In this document: positions 34,301 through 46,800 of the stretch, piece by piece | Layout of the letters: each line of letters begins with the position of its first letter | Position numbering within the stretch: the first letter of the stretch is position 1 | Assembly (NCBI RefSeq): GCF_905220415.1 | Contig: NC_059546.1 | Coordinates: forward strand, 186,001 to 250,000 | Source of the DNA: Colias croceus | Taxonomy: Eukaryota > Arthropoda > Insecta > Lepidoptera > Pieridae | Length of the DNA stretch: 64,000 nt | Reading direction: 5' to 3' | Program-made: the position numbers and the translations under genes | Notes under the pieces: generated by a model | The model's input: the letters and a program-made list of their open reading frames with translations, nothing else | What the model was told of the DNA's origin: nothing | The model's database searches: none

Positions 34301-34766
34301 AATATTAGTATGGATTGAGTAGGTAGGTAAGTTTTATGATCGCCTTCTTGAATTAAAACCGTGGAATCTTGGATGCGATTCCCGGTAGGAAGAACAACGG
34401 GCTGTTTTGCAAACTGAAGGTAGATCCTGGGTAATTTTCCGTGATGAAATTAGTAAAAGTATTTATTTATTTATTTATACTCTTTATTGTGCTGCCAAAA
34501 TACATACAATACAAACAAAACTTATTCTAAAAGAAAAACAGCACAGAAGGCGGCCTTATCACTCAAGAGTGATCTCTTCCAGGCAACCAACTGATAGAAG
34601 GATAAATAATAAACTAGAAATAGGAGGTAGGTTGGTAGAAAGTATACGCAAAGATAAATAAATAATAATGTTATACAATGATAATAAAAATATTATTTAG
34701 TAAAGATTATAAACTAAATACTATAAAATAAAAACATACATAAAAAAAAATAAACATATCATATGT

Positions 34767-34802
<36 letters not shown>

Positions 34803-37800
34803 TACATATTATAAATACATATACAATAATACATATAAAATAATAAAAGACAAAGAACAAGGAGTCATTAGAGAAATAATATACATACATATAATAATAC
34901 ATATTATAATGAGCTAAATATGCTATACCGAGTCAAAAGCCAGATTTGAGTAATGATTTCGGACGAGATTTTTAAAACAAGTTAGGGATTGAGCTTGTCT
35001 GATGTTTATCGGCAGTTCATTCCAGAGGTTTATGGCAGTGACTGTAAAGGAATTACCAAAGAAATGTGTTCGATGAAAAGGAGTAGACAGAACAAGCCTA
35101 TCGACCGAACGAAGAGAATAGCTTTCACAATGCAGGAAGTTAAATTTCATTTTGAGATAGGAGGGGGTCTTGGGGTCAAAAAGGATACGATACAGGAGAA
35201 GCAAATAATGCACATTCCGGCGAAGACGAATTGGGAGCCACTTGAGTTTCTTGCGGAAAGAGGAGACGTGGTCGTATTTATGGAGACCAAATACGAACCG
35301 AATACCGAAGTTCTGAAGTCGCTCAAGTTTGTCTAGTTGCTCAACCGTTAAGTCAGGAAAGCATGCATCAGCGTAATCAATAATGGGAAGGAGTAGGGAC
35401 TGTGCTAGCATAATTTTTGTCGGTATGGGTAAGAAGTTACGCAGACGTCGTAGAGAACTAGACGCGGCGTAAAATTTCCGACCAAGTTCTTGAATCTGGT
35501 GGGACCAAGATAAAGTTTGATCTAAGTGAATACCTAAGTTTTTAACATGCTTACTAAAAGGTATTATAACACCGTTAATATGTACAGCAGGCAATATACC
35601 CCAGTCAACCTCAGATATTTGGTAAGGACTACCAACTACAATAACCTGGCTTTTTGCGGGGTTGATCTTAAGGCCGAATTGATCGCACCAAATGACAATT
35701 TTAGCCAGTTCATTATTAATAGAATGAACAGCATTTGGTAGTTCATCGAGCGTCGAATGGGTATAAATTTGTAAGTCGTCAGCAAACATATGGTAGGGAG
35801 AAGTTAATTGAGAAGTAAGATTATTTATGAAAATAGCAAAGAGAAGAGGTGACAAGACGCCACCCTGAGGCACACCGGCGGCAACTGCGCACCAAGTTGA
35901 CTGATTTTCATCCATCAAAACACGCTGCCGCCGATCGCCCAGGTAACTTGAAAACCAATCAAGAACTGTCGATGAAAAGTTAATAAGACGAAGCAAACTC
36001 AGCAGAATATCATGATTTACCATGTTGAAGGCATTGCTAAAATCAAGAAGTGCTAAAACTGTGAGTTGCTTGTTATCCATACCGTAACGAATGTCATCTG
36101 TAACTTTAACAAGTGCAGTGGTCGTACTATGACCAGGACGGAAACCAGACTGATGAGGACTAAGGATATTATTAATGTTAAGGAAAGTGCTAAGCTGGGA
36201 ATGGATAAGGCGCTCGAGTACTTTGGACAAAAATGGTAGGATGGAAATAGGACGAAAATCAGATAAGTTTGATGGATTAGATTTTTTGGGGAGGGGAATG
36301 ATGTGAGCATCCTTCCAGGAGCTAGGAAAAGTTCCGGAGATGATTGAAAAATTTAGGATATGGGTAATGACGGGAATAATGATATCAAGGATAGGAATGA
36401 TCATATTACGACTGATAAGATCAGTACCGATGGCATTCGACGATATGGACAGGATAGCCCTCTTAACTTCATCAACAGAACTTTGTTTAAAAACAAACGG
36501 AGGAAAAACAGGAGTAGAAGCGGTAGAAAGATTATTAAGAGTAGAGTTTATTTTTACAGTGGCGTTAAGTGAAGATGAAGAAGCAAAGTGAGAATTTAAA
36601 TTATCCAGATTGATGTTACATGAAGGGAAAGTATGGGAAGATTTACCAACTCCTAGAGATTTTAAAAATTTCCATATTTTAACAGGGTCGCCGTTCTCGA
36701 CCGACTTGTGAATATGACGTCTTTGTGCATCCCTACACAATACGTTGCAACGATTACGTATAGTTTTATATTTGTCCTGCATCTCTGTGGATTTGGCCAT
36801 CTTCAGTTTGGTCTTAGCACGATGTTTTTTACTAAGAAGGGATTTTATTTCTGGAGACAGCCAGGGAGCAGGTGTGTGCTTTTTCCTAACAGGTCTTAAA
36901 GGAGCATGTTTATCATACAGTGCGAGCATAATATCGTTGAATAAGTTCACTTTGAGATCCACTGTATCTGCATCAAAAACTGTTTGCCAATCACACTCAG
37001 AAGCATCCAGTCGAAGTTGGTCGTGATCCATACCGGCAAAATTACGCAGCAGGATAGTTGAAGGTTTGAGCTTAGGAGGACGGAGTTTATAGGATAAGAA
37101 GATGAGGTCGTGATAGGAAAATTCATCAGCAGAGCACTGACCATGTTTGGATACGGAAAGGGGGGAGGAGACAATAATGAGGTCAAGAAGGGAGGGGGAG
37201 CAGCCAGGAGAAAAATGTGTAGGATTAAGCGGCAGTAAATGGAGATTATGTGAATTAAGGAGAGAGTATAACTTCTTACTTCGGTGGTCATTCTTAAGTA
37301 AGCATGTATTAAAGTCACCCATGAGAATAAGATGATTATACTCAGGAGTAAGGTCATCAAGGAGAAGGTCAAAGGAAGGGAAATAGTTATTGGTCAAAGA
37401 AGGACTATAGAAGACGCCGAGGAGAATTTTGGAATGAGGAAGTTTGACTTCTATAAGGAGATGTTCGGTAGTATTGCTTGGAGGGGGTTGGGAGGAAGAT
37501 TGGATCATTTTGAAGGGGATATGAGTCCGAAGATATATTGCTACTCCACCACCACCTCTGCCAATACGATCATTTCGGATAAGATGGAAACCAGGAAGGG
37601 AATAATTGGCTGAAGGAAGGGAAGGCTTGAGCCAAGATTCGGAAACCAGGATAGCATGGATATTATTGGATACGAATGATGCAAGCATATCAGGAAAGTG
37701 AGCCGGAATGCTCTGTGCATTAATGTGAACGACATTAAAATTTTTCTGGAGATTATTAAACAGAGTAGGGAGAGCAAGGGCGAGGGGAGAGGAAGCACTA

Positions 37801-40800
37801 TGAAAACTATTCTCATCGCTGCTTAAAAAATCCGGTGACGTTGTTTGACTGCAATCATGATACTCGGAATGTTCAGAACTGATATTTAACATTATAAATA
37901 TATAGAGATTAATAATAATAATATACTACTTATATAATAAAAATATTAAAAAAATATATATAAAAAAAAAACAGAATAGTTAACTAATATCAGCTAATAA
38001 ATAACAATAAACTTACTTATACTTTACACCTCGTACTCTCCGGAATTTATCTATAAATTAAACTAGTATACAAGCCAAAAAAGTAATAAAAAAAACAACA
38101 AAAAAAAACGAAACTTAAAAGTAAATGACAATTCCAAGAGCTAATTTACAAATGGCAACATTATCGTAGAATAAGAATTTGACATTTGACAGACGTACAT
38201 TGACAATACTTGACACTTGACAGTTGACAACTTTATAACAGAATACAAATTATAAACAAACAAAGGTAAACGCAGTTAGAAAGAAGGTAGTAAAACATAA
38301 TTAAATATAGCAGAAGGTAGATAGACGTTATATAGTTATATAGTAGTATAAAATGGTGAAACTAACATATAAAGACAATAATTGATACAAACGGTAATAA
38401 CTAATAATAATACATAATTGAAGAAACGGAAATATTGAAAAGGATGATCATTTGAACTATGTACCTATATTATATTATTTGGTACTATTGTTATTTGGTG
38501 CCTTTAACAAGCCTTTTTGAACGAACCACTATCTTACTATCTTTGGTGGAAATATGGGATGAAGCAGAGGTACCTGGATTGGGTTTGTCTTGTGATGCAG
38601 ATATAGGCTTAAAATCAGCGATACTCTCCACGCGATGGCGAACACCCCCGGATCCGATGACAAATATGTGGCCATTTCTTGTCCAGCATTTAGTGACACC
38701 AAAATGTTCCCGAGCAGCCATAAAGACCTCATGTCTGCTTTTGGTGAGAAACTCCGAGAGAGTGATTCCCGTACCCTTGAGACTTATTTTGGATGACCAA
38801 ATGAGCTCCTTGTCGGACAAGTTACGGAGTTTACAAAGAATTGGTCGTGGTTTGTTCTCCTTGGGGCTGCCCAACCTATGGCAGCGACTCACTCCATTGC
38901 TTGACAAATTAGGCAATTTTAAGTGGGTGGATAATATATTCAAAGTTTCAGAAGTCACATTTTCATCTTTGTGCTCCGGAACACCATGCAGCAATAAAAT
39001 CTTCCTTCTACTTCTCATCTCCTGATTGTCATATAACTTATAAAGGCAGTCAACCTGAGTCTGTAGACATTGCAGGGATGTTATAACAAAGGAGCGGAAC
39101 GCTGTAAAATCGGATGCCAACCTAGTCGGGGGACTGGCCAAAGAAGTGGTGGTGGATGTTTTCTTGAGATCCTCTTGGAATTCCAGCATTCTTTTGTTAA
39201 ACATCTCCGACATCTGTGCCATGGATTCTTTAATTGCCAATAAATCTGTGTTTTCATTCATTGTACAGATTGCAAAAAGTGAAGTCCAGAGAGGTTATGA
39301 ATGACAAAGTAAAAAAAAGTGATTTGTTGGTTTATACTATGAGATTGAGTGTTAATTTTGTAGGAAAATGGTCCGGTAAGTACGTAGGTGGTTTATAGCA
39401 TTATTTATTATACTTTTAAAAATAAATACCAATTAAATAGCATAGAGTAAATTAATTGCGTGTGTACTTTTTTACGCCTACCGCCCGAAAGTAAAGTATC
39501 TGTATGTATTATAGAGATGAAACATTAATTTTAAATGGTGTAGTTATAAGAGATCAATGGAGATCTGAAAATTTCATGTTCCATCACAATACCTACTGAT
39601 ATGGTCTACGATCCGAATATAAGTCGAAATGCAATGGCGTGATAATAGAATGAGACCAATTTTATAATAAACTAGCGGTCCGCCCCGGCTTCGCCCGTGG
39701 TACATGTTTACGTTTTCTCTACATAAGATCCATCCTCGTACTTCAAGAAATATAATAAAAAAATAAGTATCGAAATCGGTTAAGCCGTTCTCGAGTTATG
39801 CGCTTACCAACACATTTTGCGATTCATTTTTATTTATAAGATTTAGTGTATTAAAAAATTTATTAAAAATGGGTTGACTGGGAAAATCCTGGACAGGATA
39901 TTTTTTAATACACTAAATTTATTACAAAATTGGTCTCATTCTATTATCACGCCGTTGCATTTCGACTTATATTCGGATTAGACCAATATATTTTATTTTT
40001 TTTATTTTTATTTTTATAAGAACACAACAGTCATACATGAATTACTTAATATAACAAAGTTCTAAAATTAACTATGACCACACAACATGTTCTATTTATA
40101 TTAAAAAGAAAGACAACATATAAAAAAGAAAACGAGCCTCACGCAAATGAACTAACTACTAATCTTAATCTTAAAATAATAAATAGAGCCCACATTTCAT
40201 TACAAACTAAGAAAAACTAAATAATTTAAATTATACTTAAGTTATACATTAGATAGGTACATTATAAAATTATATTTCTTAATTGATGTCTATAACTGTT
40301 ACAAGAACATTGAAAATATCTATGTCTAATAATTCATCATTATAAAATTTGGCTGCTCTTTTTAAAAAGGCATTCTTGGCGTAATTTGTGTTACAGGGAG
40401 TGACCTCAAATGTAAATCTGCAACGTGAGGAAATTCTGGGAACTCTTAATTTTATTTTTTCTAATAGCAAGCCTGAATCAGTTATGCAATGCATGATCTT
40501 ATAAAGAAACATCTGGTCCAAGAATAGACGACGCTTTTCCAGTAAACTTATATTATGTTTTTTAGAAGTAGTTTCATAATTGATAAAGGTATTTCCAGTC
40601 CGATATTCTAAAGCTTTTAGAAATTTATTTTGAATTTTTTCTATACGAGTAATGTGGATGTCGTGGTCATATCGTAGATTTGATCATTTCATGATATGAG
40701 TGGCCATTTCACGAAATGGTCGCATATCGTGAAATGGCCAATTTAGTTTGGCCACATCATGTTGTGGTTTGGGCAGATCAATGATAAGAAATCGTTTCAC

Positions 40801-43800
40801 GATATGGCCAATTAACGCACGGTTTTTTCATGAAATAATCAAAATTATTTGATCATATCGTAAAATAGTTACATTAATCGTTGGTAGAGGCGCTGCAAGC
40901 TCTGTGTTTAGGTATGTGATAAGATGGCGGCCGCTGGCGAAAATTAAATTATTCGCAGTTAAAAACTTCATAATTCGTTTAATAACAATATTATGAAGAA
41001 AGTCATAGCAAAGAATTTACGACGAAGAGGTACGAGTACTATGGAAAATGTGGATATCTTATATGTATTTAAGAAAAAATGCGACTTAAATAAAATAATT
41101 TAAGAAACTACTAATAACTACTATATTATTATAATTGTTTGTTTTTTAAAAAGCGATCCGCTTCTGGCACTCGCCGGCCGCTGCCGCGGCACGCTCGCTT
41201 TGCTCGCTCTGCTCGTGCGTTGTTTATCAAAGTCTAACCTAATCTAACCTAACTGTTTTCTATTGAAAAAAAGATTCGCTTCTGGCATTCGCCGGCCGCT
41301 GCCGCGGCACTAACTTAAATGACATTAAACAAGTTTTTAGAATATAGTTCTTCTGAATTTTTTTTAATATTTTATGGACTCTTTATATTTTATACGATCT
41401 GGCCAAATGTGGATGACCAAATCGTGAAACGTTGACGATTTAACGATCTGATCAAACTATGTTGGCCATTTCACGATATGCGACCATTTCGTGAAATGGC
41501 CACTCATATCATGAAATGATCAAATCTACGATATGACCACGACATGGACATTGTAATAAGGGCTCCATACAGTAGATGAAAATTCCAAAATACTGCGAAC
41601 AAAAGCATAATATAATATTTTATAAGTGGACGGTTGTTTAAATGGTTTAGCGAGACGAAGTATCATTCCTAGTTGCTTATAGGCTTTAGAGATTATGTAT
41701 TCCATGTGTAAATTAAAGCGTAGTTTTGTATCGAGAATAACTCCTAGATCTCTTACTTCCGTGACGCGTTTTATTTTATAACCGGAGAAGGCGTAATCGA
41801 AAATAAGGGGATTACGTTTTCTGTTGAATGAAATAATTTGACATTTATCGGGGTTAAGAAATAATTGATTGATGTTGCAGAATAATTCAAACTTCTCTAA
41901 ATCTGATTGCAATTTTAAACAATCTTCAAGTGTATTAACTGTCATAAAAATTTTTGTATCATCGGCGTAAAGTAGATGGTGTGAATTTTGAAAACAAGAA
42001 CCTATATCGTTTATATAAACAGTAAACAAGAATGGACCCAAATGGGAACCTTGTGGAATACCCGAAGGAATCTTTAAGAATCCAGAAGTGTAACCCTTAA
42101 TTGCGACAGCTTGGCTTCTATTAGAAATATACGATTGAATCCAGCGGAGAAGGTCACCGTGTATACCAAACTTGGATAATTTCATTATGAGTGTGGAGTG
42201 ATTAATCTTATCGAAAGCTTTTGAAAAGTCAGTATACACGGCGTCCACCTGCAGGCCGGCATCAAGAGCATTCAAAATAAAGTCCGTATATAGTACAAGA
42301 TTAGTCTCTACGCTCCGCCCCCGGAAGAAACCATGTTGATGCTGTGAAATATGTCGAGATGTTATCTGTTTTAATTGGTTTGTGACTATCTTTTCGAAAA
42401 TTTTTCCTAATACGCATAATCTAGAGATCGGCCTATAATTTTGAACGTTTTGTTTATTACCACCTTTTGAAATGGGTGTTATTAAAGCCTTTTTCCAAAT
42501 ATTGGGAAAACATCCTTCTCTTAATGACTTATTGTATGTATAATCCAAACTGGGACAGAGAGTTCTGTGTTTATGTTTGAACTTACAGCATAATACAAGT
42601 AACGGTTACTATCGTAAGATGGCGCTAATCCCAGGCAGGCTTACTTACAAAGGTACATTATTGGCTCTATAGCGCTATTACAGTTATACAATAATCATGA
42701 TTTGCTTTGATACTAACCTCGTCACCACACCCTCTTCGGTAGCCGAAGCATTTGTACACCACATCTCTTTCGCGAGCAGACAGCAAAGCGAGCAGACCTC
42801 GCTGGCAGAGCGCTCGCTCAATGGACACCCGTGGGATTGTGCCGCAACGTTCTTTGTCGATGTCCTATTTTTAAAAATAGCGAGTAAAATTTATTTTATA
42901 ATCATAACTTATAAACTTAAATTATTCGAAAATGTACATAGTTACTCCATATGATATAACGAAAACCATTAGGTAGTTAAGTTTCAAATCTATGTTGTTG
43001 CCAACTAAAAAAAAGTAAATTTCATTTCTGATAAGCTATAAAAGTTGTAATTACCTTAAACACCTCGAGTATATTTGAGAGTTGGTCAGGAAATTTGGCC
43101 AGCTTGGACAGAGCCATCGCGACGATGTTCCTCTCCTCAAAGTTGAGGAAGTTGAGCGGCGTGTCGATGGTCGGCACGTGCGGCACCGGCTCCAGCAGCG
43201 GCGCGCGCTCTAGTCCGCTCTGCGTTAGCGCTTCGCCCACCGTGGAACAGAACCTGTCGTACTCCACGTAGCGGCGGCGACCCGGCGCACAGAAACTTAT
43301 TCAAGACGAAACAATTGTAAATTGACATCACACCATTATGTATTTGGGATGATGATGAATACTCAAACAGTAGTCAGTAAGTATGTCTACATAATCTATT
43401 TTTGAAATGCATCAATTTAACTAAGTTTAGATGAAAAATAAATATATTTATGTAGTAAGTTAGTGGTTTTATTTATCTACTTTAGTATCTGATTACGCCA
43501 GAAATGTGTTTGTAATAACTAATAATATGAAAATACTTACAAGAAACTTATCAGGCGTAACTAGGTAAGTAACATTTTTTAGTTACCTACTTGATGACAA
43601 GTAATTGAGTGTAGGTAGGTACTAGGTACTACCATAAATTATTCTATACTAACACTTCCATAAGAGTGTCCATTTCCCGTGGAGTAAGCGACAGGCCAGC
43701 GGAGCCCAGACCACGGTAGAAGTCTGCGCGAGGAATGACCAACTCACGGCGCGGGTCGAACTGCTGCAGGAAATCGCGCGGACGTACACCTTCTCGCACC

Positions 43801-46800
43801 ATCTGTTAGCATTGAATTCAAACATTTGTTTATTCAATCTTATAAAACACTTTTGAATCGTCATAACATTTTTTTACATTTACTACTATAATATTATGTA
43901 TACTTCAAAAAAAAAAATGTCTCGGTCTGGCAGGACCTCTTTATAATATGTTCTGTGGGCAGGACACACAAGGCTGATCACCTAATTGTCCCTAAAGAAA
44001 ATCGATAAGTGAAACAGATGTATAATGCATCTGCCCCTTACCCCACTAGGGGACACGGACATGGGCACTTCACTTTTTTCACCGAGAAAAAGGCTTATGA
44101 AATAAGCAGAGAAAATTTGACTAGGATACATGTTTATGCTAAACTAATAGCAATAGAAAACGAACACTATTGTAATATTTTTATGTAGCACAGGCTCTAT
44201 GAGTCTATGATATTTATTTGTTAGTGTAACGAAATTGCAAAGTTGTTTCTATCTTAGTACCTAGTTATATGGTTTCAATTAAAAAATACAAGATTATCTT
44301 AAAAATAATATCTACTTTTTATCTAATAACTATAAATAAGAAGACTTGTTGTAATAAACAGACTTTTTGTTTAACTTCAATAGTCACAACATCACAGGAC
44401 TATATGAAGTTTTCTTACCTTTCCTTTGATCTTGGCAAGGATTTGTACAATATCAGTTTCGAGAGGATTTGCGGCAGAGTGTTGCGGGCGGCGTGGTGCG
44501 ATTGCCGGCCCCGCGATAGTAGCGCTCTCTGCAGGTCGCTCCTCTAGCTGGAAACAAATAATTATACTATCAGTAAATATTGTTCGATTTATACTATGAC
44601 CTACATTAGTAAAAATATGATAACCTCATCAAGCAGAGCCACGTAGTTAAAGCCACAGTCATCCAAATACCGTGTCTCGAGCGCGCGTATCTGCTGCGGC
44701 GTGGGCAGCACGCCGAGCCGCGCCAGCACGCGCCGCACCTGCGAGCGGGACACGTGCCCGTTGTTGTGCCTGTGGAATGTGGATAGAAGTTAAAATTTAA
44801 AGATTAACAAGTCTAGCAATACCTATCTAAAGGTATGTTATGCGAATTACACTTAGTTACACACAAGAGTAGGAGATAGACACTGTTATGGCACAAGGTA
44901 CAGAAATAAAATTGAAATGCCATTTTACCGGTTAGCTAAAGTTAAAAATTCATTTATGGGCCAAGGTATACTTTTTTACAACAGAATTCCTCATAGTATT
45001 AAAGAGTTTAGTAGTGCTAAATTTAAAAATTATGTAAAAAACGTATTAGTTCAGAGAGCCTACTACAGCATTATGGAATAGGTATATGGAACATAAAAAC
45101 CCATGGAGGGTTGTGGCGTAAAAACCACAGGACAGTTCTTTGGCATATTATGATAATAGTTACTTACATATTTTGTAAAATTAAATTTTAACTACTGAAA
45201 TGATTTAAAAGAGCAACTATGGAGTTTCTTGCCGATTCTTCTCCATAGATACTGCTTTCCGAATTGGTGGTAAATGTTAAAAATATGTATTGACGTTTCA
45301 AAAGTGCTTCTCGAAGAAGTCTAATTGAATAAATAAATGGTTGAGTTTGAGTTTGAATTTGAATTGCGACTGAAAAGGTTACTACATTCGAGCAGCATAT
45401 GTTTATAAGTTAATATAACGGCATTCATTGATATATGCTAAATTATTAATGTAAAAATAAACACCTAGTTACTTAGGTACATTAAAATATAAAATACATA
45501 TTTTTCAAATTAAAAAATAAGGTAAAACCGCGAAAGCCAGAAAGTTCTTGCTCGTTAAATCTTTTAAACTTTTCTATCTTAAAGCCTATCATAATTAACA
45601 TAATATACTGACTCATCATGTTCCCCAAACGCGGGTCGCAGATCGATAGCGCGCTCATTGCAAGCGGCGCGCACACGCAGCAGCGCCGCCTGCGCCAGGT
45701 CGAGGTCGGCAGGCGCGGGCCCGCCGCGCTCCGCCAACGACCCGACCGCCGGCAGCTCCGCCACCGCCGCCGCCACACCGCCCGCCGACACGTCCGGGTG
45801 CTTCTCTAGCTCTTTTATCGTGAAAACTGAAACACATTCATAGTTTCATTCATGCAGACAGATTGAAATATGTACAGGAATGTGGCTACATATTGAAATA
45901 AGTAGGAACAGGTCTAAATTACTGGTTTAAAAGTGCCTACCTAATCATTCATTACCTATAAAATGCTTTACTATTACTTAAATAATTTATATTGAGTAAA
46001 ATTCACAATAATGCAGTGTAAATCATTTTATCTTTGTCAAAATTTCGTCTAACATTTATTTAACTAGGTGTTTTGGCGTGAAATTAGTTTCGATAATTAG
46101 ATAGGTAAAATTTACATAGTTTTATATCTTAAAACACAGTAAATAAGTACCTACGTCACTATGTTATTTAGATAACCTTTTAAATATAATACATAATAAA
46201 AATTTAAGCTGTTCCACGCTGCCTACATTCAAAGTATTAGTATTAGGTAATTTATTAAATCAGTTACCAATTTACCTTGATCACAATCGTCCTCGAACGT
46301 CCTCCAGCACACGCGGTCTGGCTGATTGGGGTCGAGGTAGTGCCTGGTGACGCACAGCATCTCCAGGTCCGACATGATCGCGCCGAAGCCCATGATGTCC
46401 AGCGCGCGCCGGAACTGCTGCGGCGATATGCGCCCGCTGTTCAGGGGGTCGTAGTCCTGAAACAGTTTAGAGATATTTGAGAAGTTAAGCTTTTGTGTTA
46501 TTCCGTGTCGTAACATATATACCTAACTAGTTACTTATTGGTTTGATATTAATTCATATGTTGTCATAATTTTAAATATTTTACTTTATATATATTTTAC
46601 GTCGTTGAATTGAATGCTCTATAAAAGTATGAGAGACCTGTAGAAGTTCACTGTCTGATTCCGTCGCGTACTTACAGTTACAGCATATTATTTGTAAAAA
46701 TCAACAAATGCTCTGCTATGTAAGCATAAAATTATGTTTTTAAATAGATGATTTTCTGGGCTCAATTTTCCAGAACTTTTTCTTAAAATTATCAGGAACT

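Larger units (their letters stand above)
31457..34316 (-). repeat. Lep1-type Helitron-like copy split by the fold-back element
   Basis: The 5' half (minus strand) is at 34316-34155: CCATACTAATATT, (TCTG)n, ATTTTGATACC. The 3' half is at 31537-31457, ending CTAGT. They join exactly if the 2.6-kb insert and one copy of its 9-bp duplication are removed. It lies 38 bases upstream of the last exon of the EF-hand gene. Confidence 0.8.
34450..39300 (-). mobile_element. Near full-length non-LTR retrotransposon (jockey/CR1-like group)
   Basis: Minus-strand order: 5' region (about 39300), ORF1, a 600-bp AT-rich spacer, ORF2, a 460-bp 3' UTR with a (TA)n tract at about 34770-34796, and a short AAAT-repeat tail near 34462. 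Both ORFs are open. Outer boundaries are approximate because no clear target duplication was found. It sits in the last intron of the EF-hand gene, same strand. Confidence 0.85.
39986..42570 (-). mobile_element. Second non-LTR retrotransposon, 5'-truncated
   Basis: Only the reverse-transcriptase half remains. The 3' tail is A-rich (AAAATAAAAATAAAAAAAAT on the minus strand, about 40017-39986) and abuts the fold-back MITE. The 5' limit, just past 42548, is unclear. It is interrupted by the element at 40659-41544. Confidence 0.82.

Noticed and set aside
34765..34800. (TA)n tract as an origin or regulatory site
   Set aside because: A simple microsatellite in the 3' UTR of a non-LTR element.
34989..37613. 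Several plus-strand ORFs around 60-115 codons
   Set aside because: Antisense to the non-LTR ORF2 frame.
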